A DNA stretch of 49,670 nucleotides from JBAWWY01 sp037144355 (GTDB lineage: Bacteria; Bacillota; Clostridia; Peptostreptococcales; Anaerovoracaceae): positions 1-49,670 of the forward strand of contig JBAWWY010000010.1 of assembly GCA_037144355.1 (NCBI GenBank), written 5' to 3'. Positions 42,082-49,670 of this stretch are shown here, piece by piece; the first letter of the stretch is position 1, and each line of letters opens with the position of its first letter. The notes below the pieces were generated by a model that ran no database searches, had not been told where the DNA came from, and saw nothing but the letters and a program-made list of their open reading frames with translations. The position numbers were made by a program, and so were the translations under genes.

Positions 42082-43251
42082 TTAGAAAATCGAAACCATG
42101 TTTTTACCAGAATTTTTCGATTTATACATTGCTTCATCAGCATTTTTTATTATATTTTCAAAGATTGAAGAGTTATCATATTCAAATATGCCGATGCTGA
42201 CGGTAATATCTATTTTTCTATTGTCATCAGTTAGCAGATTCATTTCCGAAACCCCTCGCCTAACACGTTCTGCTATCATTTCCGAGCTTTCTCTTTTTGC
42301 CCCGACAAGCAGGCATATGAACTCATCACCCCCGTACCTTGAGCAAATATCAAAACTTCGGGTTTGGTCTTTCAACATCTGCGAGACATTTTTCAATACC
42401 ATATCACCATAATGGTGGCCAAAGACATCGTTTATTTTCTTGAAATTATCCACATCCAGCATCATTATTGAAAAAACATGCTCAGGATCTTTGGATTTCT
42501 TAATTTGAATTTTCAATGAATGTTCAAAATAACTTTTACTAAAAAGTCCGGTCAGGTAATCCGTTTCAATACCTGTGGTGGCCATGGATATAATCTTGTA
42601 TAAGGCATAAGCAAGGATAATCAATATTGCAAAGAAACTCAATATAATAATAGTTCTCAAATAAGAAATTATATAATTAATCTGGTTGCCGGAAATATCC
42701 GTTCCAACCAGGCCTAAGACGTCTCCGTTGGTAGGATCCAAGATTGGAGCATATCCGGAAATCAAATCTCCCCAAATAGGAAAATGCTCAATTGGGGCGT
42801 AGCTTGGTCGCTTGGTAGCGTATGCCAACAGTTTGTACGGATCCATAACGTCAGTTGAACCTATTGGGGAAAAATAAGCACTTTCCGAGGGTTCACCGTC
42901 AAATATGTACATTGTTATATCATCGGATATTTTCTTTTCGGTATATATATATCTGACATTCGTGTTTTCTTTCAACCCTTGGAATATTTTCTCCATCTTA
43001 TTATAATAGGAAACATCATAGTTGTTATTGTAATAACTTGGAAGGCTGCTCAATTTTTTATATGATTCAATATCCTGCTCGATAATTTCTGCAACGGAAA
43101 TTGAAATAGCCATAGTTGACTTGCCGATTTCCTTCTCAATTAGGACCTTGGTATTGGTATATATTGCATATGCAGAAAGACTGAGTAGAAAAATTAAAAT
43201 CAACATGATAATTGAAAAGAATAAGAACTTTCTACGGCTGACAAAATTCAC
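42082..43251 (-). CDS. Membrane diguanylate cyclase (GGDEF)
   Basis: Makes the second messenger cyclic di-GMP from GTP. The 389-residue protein starts with a transmembrane helix (FLFFSIIMLILIFLLSLSAY). An external sensing region of about 155 residues follows, with a Cache-like ending (DVLGLVGTDISG). A second helix near 200-217 leads into the cyclase domain. The active-site motif GGDEF is intact at residues 307-311. RSFD at 298-301, five residues upstream, is a complete inhibitory I-site, so feedback control by product is expected. The start is GTG at 43251 with GGGGG ahead of it, inside a small hairpin. The sensed ligand is unknown. Confidence 0.93.
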   Translation of the reverse strand: MNFVSRRKFLFFSIIMLILIFLLSLSAYAIYTNTKVLIEKEIGKSTMAISISVAEIIEQDIESYKKLSSLPSYYNNNYDVSYYNKMEKIFQGLKENTNVRYIYTEKKISDDITMYIFDGEPSESAYFSPIGSTDVMDPYKLLAYATKRPSYAPIEHFPIWGDLISGYAPILDPTNGDVLGLVGTDISGNQINYIISYLRTIIILSFFAILIILAYALYKIISMATTGIETDYLTGLFSKSYFEHSLKIQIKKSKDPEHVFSIMMLDVDNFKKINDVFGHHYGDMVLKNVSQMLKDQTRSFDICSRYGGDEFICLLVGAKRESSEMIAERVRRGVSEMNLLTDDNRKIDITVSIGIFEYDNSSIFENIIKNADEAMYKSKNSGKNMVSIF

Positions 43252-43253
43252 TT

Positions 43254-43268
43254 AATTGGCCCCCAATT
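43254..43268 (-). promoter_or_regulatory. Hairpin over the diguanylate cyclase ribosome binding site
   Basis: AATTGG and CCAATT form a perfect 6-bp stem with a 3-base loop. On the minus strand the G-rich core that should bind the ribosome lies in the loop and the upper stem. It could hold translation down, but the stem is short. Confidence 0.4.
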
Positions 43269-43277
43269 CATAATCAA

Positions 43278-43310
43278 GATAGAATAAAAGCATGGCTTCT
43301 CGATTCTATC
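43278..43310. repeat. Inverted repeat between diguanylate cyclase and oadB
   Basis: GATAGAAT (43278-43285) and ATTCTATC (43303-43310), with AAGC/GCTT inside. It lies between divergent genes where both promoters should be, so it may be an operator. It lacks a T run. Confidence 0.45.
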
Positions 43311-43425
43311 ACAATTTGCAAAATAATCAAGGGAAAGCATAGCCTACGGATTATTATTTAGTTGTTTAATGTCCTCAACTAATATAGAATCTAATACAAA
43401 TAAATATATTTTATGGAGGGGAAAA

Positions 43426-44559
43426 ATGCAAAATCTTATTAACAACTTATTTGTAGGAGTTCTTGAATTCAGCTACTTGAATTTAGTAATGTTTGCAATA
43501 GCTGGAATCCTGATTTATCTTGCAATTGCCAAGGACTATGAACCAATGTTGCTTTTGCCAATTGGTTTTGGAGCGTTGCTGGCCAACATTCCTTTATCAT
43601 CTGCAATAGGTGAACAGGGCTTTCTTACTACGTTATATAACATGGGTATTGCAAACGAATTATTTCCAATCCTAATTTTCATAGCAGTGGGAGCGATGAT
43701 CGACTTCAAGCCCTTGCTGCAAAATCCATTCATGCTGTTTTTCGGAGCGGCTGCCCAGTTCGGAATATTTGCTACAATGATATTCGCAATTTATTTGGGT
43801 TTTGACCTAAAAGAAGCTGCATCGATTGGGATCATAGGAGCAGCAGATGGACCAACCTCAATATTCGTAGCGGGTATTTTTGCTCCTCAGTATTTGGGAC
43901 CAATTTCTGTTGCGGCATATTCTTATATGTCACTTGTACCAATCATTCAACCACCGGTTATCAGACTTTTAACAACTAAAAAAGAAAGACTTATGAAAAT
44001 GGAATTCAGGGCTAATGAAGTTCCAAAAGTTGCAGAAATACTTTTCCCAATAATTATTACATTGATAGCAGGGATATTGGCGCCAATAAGCGTTGCATTG
44101 ATTGGATCGCTTATGTTTGGAAATCTAGTAAGAGCCTGTGGAGTTTTAAATAGATTATCATTGGCAGCTCAAAACGAACTTGCCAATCTTGTAACTTTGG
44201 TTCTTGGCATAACAATCGGATCCACAATGACAGCTGAGAGATTTTTGAACCTGGATACTTTGATGATAATGGGAATGGGACTAGTTGCCTTCATATTCGA
44301 CACAGCAGGCGGAGTTTTATTTGCAAAATTCCTCAATCTTTTCATAAGACATAAAATAAATCCAATGGTTGGAGCTGCAGGAATATCTGCCTTCCCAATG
44401 TCTGCCAGGGTAATTCAAAGAATGGCACAAAAGGAAGATCCACATAATTTCATTTTGATGCAGTCCATAAGCGCCAATGTAGCTGGACAGCTGGGGTCAG
44501 TAGTAGCAGGCGGTTTGGTCCTTGCACTTGTCCCCGCAATATTGCTGATATTAAAATAA
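43426..44559 (+). CDS. Sodium-ion-translocating decarboxylase subunit beta (OadB/GcdB family)
   Basis: Membrane subunit that couples decarboxylation of a carboxybiotin-bound acid to sodium export. About nine or more helices are seen. The sodium site motif GAADGPTSIFVAG carries Asp141, and the C-terminal NVAGQLGSVVAGG carries the Asn and Ser known to matter in Klebsiella OadB. The frame extends back to 43369, but the ATG at 43426 has TGGAGGGG upstream and gives 377 residues, the usual length of the beta subunit. The carboxyltransferase and biotin carrier are not in the window, so oxaloacetate, glutaconyl-CoA or methylmalonyl-CoA cannot be chosen. Confidence 0.92.
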   Translation: MQNLINNLFVGVLEFSYLNLVMFAIAGILIYLAIAKDYEPMLLLPIGFGALLANIPLSSAIGEQGFLTTLYNMGIANELFPILIFIAVGAMIDFKPLLQNPFMLFFGAAAQFGIFATMIFAIYLGFDLKEAASIGIIGAADGPTSIFVAGIFAPQYLGPISVAAYSYMSLVPIIQPPVIRLLTTKKERLMKMEFRANEVPKVAEILFPIIITLIAGILAPISVALIGSLMFGNLVRACGVLNRLSLAAQNELANLVTLVLGITIGSTMTAERFLNLDTLMIMGMGLVAFIFDTAGGVLFAKFLNLFIRHKINPMVGAAGISAFPMSARVIQRMAQKEDPHNFILMQSISANVAGQLGSVVAGGLVLALVPAILLILK

Positions 44560-44572
44560 GGAGGATATGAAT

Positions 44573-44725
44573 ATGTTTAATCCTGATCCAATTACATTGC
44601 AAGCTGGTTACATGGTAATGGCATACGGTCTCGGAGGAGTATTTACAGTTTTGATATTATTCTATTTTGCGACCAAGATAATGCTGAAGGTAAGCATCAA
44701 GATGCAGAAAAAGAAAGTTGAATAG
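44573..44725 (+). CDS. Small single-helix protein, OadG/gamma-like subunit
   Basis: The 50-residue protein consists of a short N-terminus, one hydrophobic helix (YMVMAYGLGGVFTVLILFYF) and a basic end (SIKMQKKKVE). The pattern of a glycine-containing helix followed by charged residues, directly after a beta subunit, resembles OadG-type gamma subunits, which hold the sodium pump together, though it is shorter. AAGGAGG is eight bases before the ATG at 44573; the ATG at 44567 would be too close. Thirteen bases separate it from the beta subunit gene. The assignment is inferred. Confidence 0.7.
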   Translation: MFNPDPITLQAGYMVMAYGLGGVFTVLILFYFATKIMLKVSIKMQKKKVE

Positions 44726-44736
44726 GTAATATACAT

Positions 44737-45801
44737 ATGAAGTATGTTTACATTTTACTAATTTTTATACCGGTTGCATTTATTGAAAGGTATATACTTC
44801 ATACAAATGACGGAATAATATTCATCTCAAGCGCTTTAGCGATTGTTCCGCTGGCGGTTTTAATAAGCAATGCCACGGAGCAGCTGGCACTCTATACTGG
44901 AGCCAAAATCGGTGGGTTTCTCAACGCAACAATGGGAAATATTCCGGAGCTGCTGATAAGTGGATTTGCAATAAAGGCTGGATTATATGCCTTTGTCCTT
45001 GCATCACTTGCCGGCTCCATAATTGGTAACATTTTAATGGTAATGGGCTTCAGCATATTTGTTGGAGGTTTGAGATATAAATTCCAGGAATTCAATAAAA
45101 ACATAATGAGGAGCAATTTTGCCTTGCTGAGTTTTGCATCTTTTGGCATAATTGTTCCTTTTGCTTTCAATAGTTTCAGCAAGAATACTTTGGACAAGGC
45201 TGCGATGTCCACATTCAGTGTTGGACTTGCAATCGTATTGTTGGGAGTTTATATAGTTGGACTTATATTCTCGCTTCATACACACAAGGATATTTTCCAC
45301 GATGCAAGAGAAGATATCAATGGAATTGCAAAACCAAAATGGAGTTTCAAATTTGCTATTGGAATGCTGCTGCTAACCACGGTTTTCATTGCATTCATGA
45401 GTGAGACATTGGTTGCAACAGTTGAGAAGGCAGCGCAGCAGTTTTCTTTGAGTCAGGCTTTCATCGGTATTATTTTGATACCAATCCTTGGAAATGTTGC
45501 AGAGCATACCTCCGCGGTAATTATGTCATATAGGGGGAAATTGGATATATCCATTGAAATTGCAGCGGGGTCCAGCATGCAGATCGCGTTGTTTGTAACA
45601 CCGCTTATGGTCATATTCAGTGCATTTCTTGGAAATACCATGGAATATATCTATACTCCGGGGGAAATATTTGGTATAGTAATTGGAATAGTAATGGCTG
45701 GTTTTGTATTGTTGGATCAAAAGACAAATTGGCTTGAGGGATTTCAGCTTATAGTTGCATATATAGTTCTAGGGGCTGCATTCCTATTCTTTGGAGTATA
45801 G
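44737..45801 (+). CDS. Calcium/cation:proton antiporter, CAX family (CaCA superfamily)
   Basis: The 354-residue membrane exchanger has about eleven helices. The two inverted alpha repeats are visible: GGFLNATMGNIPELLIS and ILGNVAEHTSAVIMSYRGK, each with the key acidic residue after GN. The second half also has IAAGSSMQIALFVTPL. Similarity to YfkE/CAX favours calcium export coupled to protons. It starts 11 bases after the small OadG-like gene and ends eight bases before the carboxypeptidase gene. Its closeness to a sodium pump makes ion homeostasis a possible shared theme. Confidence 0.92.
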   Translation: MKYVYILLIFIPVAFIERYILHTNDGIIFISSALAIVPLAVLISNATEQLALYTGAKIGGFLNATMGNIPELLISGFAIKAGLYAFVLASLAGSIIGNILMVMGFSIFVGGLRYKFQEFNKNIMRSNFALLSFASFGIIVPFAFNSFSKNTLDKAAMSTFSVGLAIVLLGVYIVGLIFSLHTHKDIFHDAREDINGIAKPKWSFKFAIGMLLLTTVFIAFMSETLVATVEKAAQQFSLSQAFIGIILIPILGNVAEHTSAVIMSYRGKLDISIEIAAGSSMQIALFVTPLMVIFSAFLGNTMEYIYTPGEIFGIVIGIVMAGFVLLDQKTNWLEGFQLIVAYIVLGAAFLFFGV

Positions 45802-45809
45802 TTGAAACA

Positions 45810-46556
45810 ATGATAATAAAAATATTAAAGTACATCTTTTATGGTTTATTGATTATGTTGATCATAATTGCGATTTACCTGACGCTTACACACAAAAATG
45901 TCGTAAACAACGGAACTGATAACGACAATGAATCAAATACACAAACCCAGGGAGAAAAGGCATCTGAAATAGCAGGGAATGAGGATATGCTCATTCTTGC
46001 AAATAAAACAAATGAGCTTGCTCAAAATTACAAACCCTCCGATTTATCCAGAGTAAATGCATATGCCTCAGGCAGGGATGACTCAACCCGTTACATGAGA
46101 AAAGAAGCTAGTGACAGCATGAACAAAATGCTTGAAGACGTAAAGGCTTCAGGAATGGACATTGTAATCACTACTGCATATAGAAGCTATAATTTGCAAA
46201 AGATCATATTTGAAAATAATGTTAAAAAAAGCGGGTCCATTGAAGAAGCAAACAAGACGAGCGCAAAGCCAGGTCAAAGCGAACACCAAACGGGGCTGGC
46301 GGCAGACTTGTCATCATCAAAACTTGATTTTGAATTAGATACCAAATTTGGAGAGCTGGATGAAGGCAAATGGATTTCAGAAAACTCCTGGAAATATGGC
46401 TTTATATTGAGATATCCGAAAGATAAGACAGAAATAACCGGATATAGTTATGAGCCCTGGCATGTAAGATATGTAGGGAAAGAATTTGCAAAATTTATCA
46501 AAGACAACAATTTGACTTTGGAGGAATTCATCCTTCAACGGCAACAAATCAATTAA
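45810..46556 (+). CDS. D-alanyl-D-alanine carboxypeptidase, VanY/LdcB family
   Basis: Zinc peptidase (M15B) that trims cell-wall peptides. An N-terminal hydrophobic segment (YIFYGLLIMLIIIAIYLTL) anchors it to the outside of the membrane, followed by a low-complexity Asn/Thr/Glu linker. The metal motif is SEHQTGLAADL (His and Asp ligands), with the third ligand and catalytic region in PWHVRYVGKEF. ITTAYRSYNLQ is the usual N-terminal landmark. 248 residues. The absence of vanH/vanA genes argues for ordinary wall turnover, not vancomycin resistance. Confidence 0.92.
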   Translation: MIIKILKYIFYGLLIMLIIIAIYLTLTHKNVVNNGTDNDNESNTQTQGEKASEIAGNEDMLILANKTNELAQNYKPSDLSRVNAYASGRDDSTRYMRKEASDSMNKMLEDVKASGMDIVITTAYRSYNLQKIIFENNVKKSGSIEEANKTSAKPGQSEHQTGLAADLSSSKLDFELDTKFGELDEGKWISENSWKYGFILRYPKDKTEITGYSYEPWHVRYVGKEFAKFIKDNNLTLEEFILQRQQIN

Positions 46557-46586
46557 AACTCCGTGATGTAGGGAAAGGAAGTAAAA

Positions 46587-48053
46587 GTGAATAATAAGAT
46601 TATGAATGAGGCATTGACCTTCGATGATGTTTTGCTAGTTCCAAGAAAATCCGATGTGCTCCCAAATGATGCTGATACAAGCACATTTCTAACAAAACAG
46701 ATTAAACTAAACATTCCACTAATGAGCGCGGGCATGGACACTGTAACTGAATCAAAGCTCGCCATTGCCATCGCAAGGGAAGGTGGAATAGGAATTATCC
46801 ATAAGAATATGACTATTGAAGAACAGGCTGACGAAGTTGACAAGGTAAAAAGATGCGAGCACGGAGTCATTGTAGATCCTTTCTACTTGTCTCCCAACCA
46901 TATAATTTCCGACGCTAATGAACTTATGTCCAAGTTTAAAATATCGGGAGTGCCAATAGTTGACAAGAATAAAAAACTTTTAGGGATTATTACCAACAGG
47001 GATGTAAAATTTGAAACCGACATGACACAAAAAATCGACGATGTCATGACAAAAGAAAATCTGGTAACAGCAAGAGAAGGCATTACAATGGAAGGCGCTC
47101 TTGAAATACTTAAAAAGTATAAAATTGAAAAACTTCCTTTGACCGATGACAACGGGATATTGAAGGGTTTGATAACGATCAAGGATATTGAAAAAAGAAT
47201 TCAATTCCCACATTCAAGCAAGGATTCCAAAGGCAGGCTAATGGTAGGTGCTGCAGTTGGTGTAACTCCAAACATGATGGAAAGAGTTGAAGCATTGATT
47301 AATGCGAGGGTGGATATAATAACCCTTGATACAGCTCATGGCCACTCCGACGGAGTAATAAACGCAATAAAGATGATCAAACAGGCTTTCCCGGATTGCC
47401 AGGTTATAGCTGGGAATATTGCCACAGGCGACGCCGCTTTGGATTTGATCAAGGCTGGAGCTGATGCGATCAAGGTGGGTATTGGCCCAGGATCCATATG
47501 CACGACCAGGGTTGTGGCTGGAATAGGCGTACCTCAGATTACTGCAATAATGGATTGTTATGAAGTTGCAAAAGAATATGGGATTCCAGTTATTGCAGAT
47601 GGAGGAATCAAATATTCAGGTGACATTACAAAGGCAATTTCGGCTGGAGCTGATGTATGCATGATTGGATCACTATTTGCTGGGACTGAAGAAAGCCCAG
47701 GAGAAAGTGTCATTTATAAGGGAAGAAACTTCAAAGTATATAGGGGCATGGGTTCCACCGCTGCGATGAAAAAAGGAAGTTCGGACAGATATTTTCAAGC
47801 GGAAGCGCAGAAATATGTTCCTGAAGGAGTTGAGGGCAGGGTTCCTTATAGAGGAGAGCTAAAAGAAATAGTTTACCAATTAATTGGCGGTTTGAAATCA
47901 GGAATGGGATATTGCGGAACTGCGAACATTAGAGAGCTTCAAGAAAACGGCAGATTTGTAAAAATTACAAATGCCGGCCTTATAGAAAGTCATCCTCATG
48001 ATATAAGCATTACCAATGAGGAACCAAATTATTCAGTTAGAGGTAATGAGTAG
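46587..48053 (+). CDS. guaB: Inosine-5'-monophosphate dehydrogenase
   Basis: Converts IMP to XMP with NAD, the committed step to GMP. The 488-residue length is typical. The N-terminus has ALTFDDVLLVP. Two CBS domains lie at about residues 90-205. The catalytic loop GIGPGSICTTRVVAG carries Cys305, and the flap region EGVEGRVPYRG follows. The start is GTG at 46587 with GGAAAGGAAG upstream. guaA follows after eight bases, a conserved clostridial pair. Confidence 0.98.
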   Translation: MNNKIMNEALTFDDVLLVPRKSDVLPNDADTSTFLTKQIKLNIPLMSAGMDTVTESKLAIAIAREGGIGIIHKNMTIEEQADEVDKVKRCEHGVIVDPFYLSPNHIISDANELMSKFKISGVPIVDKNKKLLGIITNRDVKFETDMTQKIDDVMTKENLVTAREGITMEGALEILKKYKIEKLPLTDDNGILKGLITIKDIEKRIQFPHSSKDSKGRLMVGAAVGVTPNMMERVEALINARVDIITLDTAHGHSDGVINAIKMIKQAFPDCQVIAGNIATGDAALDLIKAGADAIKVGIGPGSICTTRVVAGIGVPQITAIMDCYEVAKEYGIPVIADGGIKYSGDITKAISAGADVCMIGSLFAGTEESPGESVIYKGRNFKVYRGMGSTAAMKKGSSDRYFQAEAQKYVPEGVEGRVPYRGELKEIVYQLIGGLKSGMGYCGTANIRELQENGRFVKITNAGLIESHPHDISITNEEPNYSVRGNE

Positions 48054-48061
48054 GAGATAGA

Positions 48062-49609
48062 ATGGAATACGAAGGAATCTTAGTGGTCGACTTCGGCGGC
48101 CAATACAATCAATTGATTGCAAGAAGAGTAAGGGAAGCAAAAATATATTGTGAAATTATTTCCTACAGGAATTGCATGGAAAGAATTAAAAAGGAAAAAC
48201 CAAGAGGAATAATATTTACCGGGGGACCAAACAGCGTCTTCGCAGAAGGTGCGCCACTTCTTCCCAAGGAATTGTTTGAAATGGGCATACCAATCCTTGG
48301 CATTTGTTATGGAGCGCAGTTGATGGCCCATGTCCTTGGAGGCAAGGTTGTAAGCCCAGACAACAGGGAATACGGAAGAGTCAAAGTCAAATTCAGTGAT
48401 TCAAAAAGTCTTCTATTTGATGGTATTTTTGAAAATACTGAATGCTGGATGAGCCATACCGACTATATAGCGGAAGTGCCTGAAGGTTTTAAAAAAGTTG
48501 CCTTGACGGACAACTGCCCAACAGCATCCATGGAAAACGATGCAAAGAAACTTTATGCAGTGCAGTTTCATCCTGAAGTCCACCATACTCCATTTGGTCA
48601 AAAGCTTATTGAAAATTTCCTTTATTTAATCTGTGGATTGGATAAGAAATGGACAATGGCCAATTTTTCAAAAGATAAAATTGCCGAACTCAAAGAAAAA
48701 ATAGGTGACAAAAAAGTAATATGCGCATTATCCGGAGGAGTTGACTCATCGGTAGCCGCAGTGCTTGTACATAAAGCAATAGGTAACAACCTGACCTGCA
48801 TATTTGTTGATCATGGCTTGCTTCGAAAGAACGAGGGTGACCAAGTCATAAGAGTATATGGTGAGCAATTTAAAATGCGGGTTATCAGAGTCGATGCTAA
48901 AAAACGTTTCATGGATAAGCTGGCAGGAGTTTCCGATCCGGAACGAAAAAGAAAAATAATTGGGGAAGAATTTATTAGGGTATTTGAAGAAGAAGCCATC
49001 AAGCTGGAAGAAGAACTTGGAGATATTGACTATCTGCTCCAAGGTACTATTTATCCAGATGTTGTTGAAAGCGGAACTGACGACTCTGCAACCATAAAGA
49101 GCCACCACAATGTGGGAGGACTTCCAGAGAATATGAAGTTGAAACTCATCGAGCCTTTGAGACTCCTATTTAAGGATGAAGTTAGAAATGTGGGTAGGGA
49201 AATCGGACTTGCTCCAGAGCTTGTCAACAGGCAGCCTTTCCCGGGACCCGGCCTTGCCATAAGGTGCCTTGGGGCCATAACTGAGGAAAAACTTGATATA
49301 ATTAGAGAGTCCGACTGGATTCTTAGAGAAGAAATAAGGCTAAATGGACTAGAAAGCGAAATCTGGCAGTACTTCACAGTGCTTCCTAACATCATGAGTG
49401 TTGGAGTCATGGGGGATGAGCGAACCTACGTCCACACAGTTGGAATAAGAGCCGTAACGTCAGTAGATGGAATGACTTCCGACTGGGCAAGAATCCCATA
49501 TGACGTGTTGGAGCGAATTTCCAGCAGAATCGTAAACGAGGTCAAAGGTGTCAATCGTATCGTTTATGACATCACCAGCAAACCACCTTCGACCATCGAG
49601 TGGGAGTGA
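48062..49609 (+). CDS. guaA: GMP synthase (glutamine-hydrolysing)
   Basis: Converts XMP to GMP using ATP and ammonia from glutamine. The N-terminal glutaminase has Cys82 in GICYGAQLM and His170/Glu172 in FHPEV. The ATP-pyrophosphatase P-loop is ALSGGVDSSVAAVL. The C-terminal dimer domain ends with ITSKPPSTIEWE, the family's usual C-terminus. 515 residues. TAGGAGATAG precedes the ATG. The remaining 61 bases of the window show no gene or terminator. Confidence 0.98.
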   Translation: MEYEGILVVDFGGQYNQLIARRVREAKIYCEIISYRNCMERIKKEKPRGIIFTGGPNSVFAEGAPLLPKELFEMGIPILGICYGAQLMAHVLGGKVVSPDNREYGRVKVKFSDSKSLLFDGIFENTECWMSHTDYIAEVPEGFKKVALTDNCPTASMENDAKKLYAVQFHPEVHHTPFGQKLIENFLYLICGLDKKWTMANFSKDKIAELKEKIGDKKVICALSGGVDSSVAAVLVHKAIGNNLTCIFVDHGLLRKNEGDQVIRVYGEQFKMRVIRVDAKKRFMDKLAGVSDPERKRKIIGEEFIRVFEEEAIKLEEELGDIDYLLQGTIYPDVVESGTDDSATIKSHHNVGGLPENMKLKLIEPLRLLFKDEVRNVGREIGLAPELVNRQPFPGPGLAIRCLGAITEEKLDIIRESDWILREEIRLNGLESEIWQYFTVLPNIMSVGVMGDERTYVHTVGIRAVTSVDGMTSDWARIPYDVLERISSRIVNEVKGVNRIVYDITSKPPSTIEWE

Positions 49610-49670
49610 GACCTATCCCAATTTACGAAGCAAATTGCTGGAAGGTCCACCGTCAGGGTTGGCGAGCATT

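Noticed and set aside
45810..46556. Vancomycin-resistance vanY
   Set aside because: The family matches, but no vanH, vanA/B, vanX, vanR or vanS gene is present, so it is annotated as a general wall carboxypeptidase.
49610..49670. Gene or terminator at the right edge
   Set aside because: Only 61 bases remain, with no start signal, stem with T run, or recognisable protein.

Overview
The window reads as chromosomal DNA of an anaerobic, amino-acid-using member of the Bacillota (clostridial type). The evidence is an AT-rich sequence with strong AGGAGG-type ribosome binding sites and several TTG/GTG starts, low-GC Gram-positive families (AddB, PpaX, Rex, PepV, RibU, DUF4153), a CIRCE-controlled groESL operon, and the gene sets tsaE-tsaB-rimI-tsaD / ABC-F / rex / groESL and groESL / guaB-guaA, which are neighbours in Bacillus and Clostridium. 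An 8-iron ferredoxin, Rex, a sodium-pump decarboxylase subunit and a glycine-dehydrogenase-like enzyme fit a fermentative anaerobe. I cannot name the genus. No rRNA, tRNA, CRISPR array, insertion sequence or prophage was seen.

Layout. 1-4.8 kb: prfB with its programmed +1 frameshift, tex, a PpaX-type phosphatase, and a SatP/YaaH acetate-succinate transporter bracketed by two terminators. 4.8-8.2 kb: addB without a neighbouring addA and with a lost Walker A motif. 8.3-14.0 kb: a five-gene cluster of SDR, GcvPA-like, GcvPB-like, AcoX/NAD-kinase-like and a second SDR, closed by a terminator. It has no gcvH, gcvT or lpd and its P-protein loops are altered, so it is the best candidate here for an undescribed pathway. 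14.1-18.8 kb: a convergent EamA transporter, then two tandem AMP-forming acyl-CoA synthetases. 18.8-25.1 kb: a complete branched-chain-amino-acid-type ABC importer (two substrate-binding lipoproteins, LivH, LivM, LivG, LivF) with its own promoter and an attenuator-like hairpin after the first binding protein. 25.1-28.9 kb: Nfu, CapA-type protein, PepV dipeptidase, then an FMN riboswitch with terminator controlling ribU.

28.9-31.5 kb: tsaE-tsaB-rimI-tsaD (t6A tRNA modification). 31.6-34.0 kb, minus strand: stand-alone acpP and an ABC-F protein. 34.1-37.7 kb: rex, a small ferredoxin gene (minus), a P-loop/Asp23-like fusion protein, an OGG-type DNA glycosylase and a DUF554 membrane protein. 37.9-40.0 kb: promoter, CIRCE, groES, groEL, terminator. 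40.2-43.3 kb: a DUF4153 membrane protein and a convergent membrane diguanylate cyclase. 43.4-49.6 kb: a closely packed plus-strand run of oadB/gcdB, a 50-residue OadG-like subunit, a CAX cation exchanger, a VanY-type carboxypeptidase, guaB and guaA.

Most of the window is conserved core genome. The accessory interest lies in the 8.3-14.0 kb cluster, the orphan sodium-pump pair, the AddB variant and the P-loop/Asp23-like fusion.
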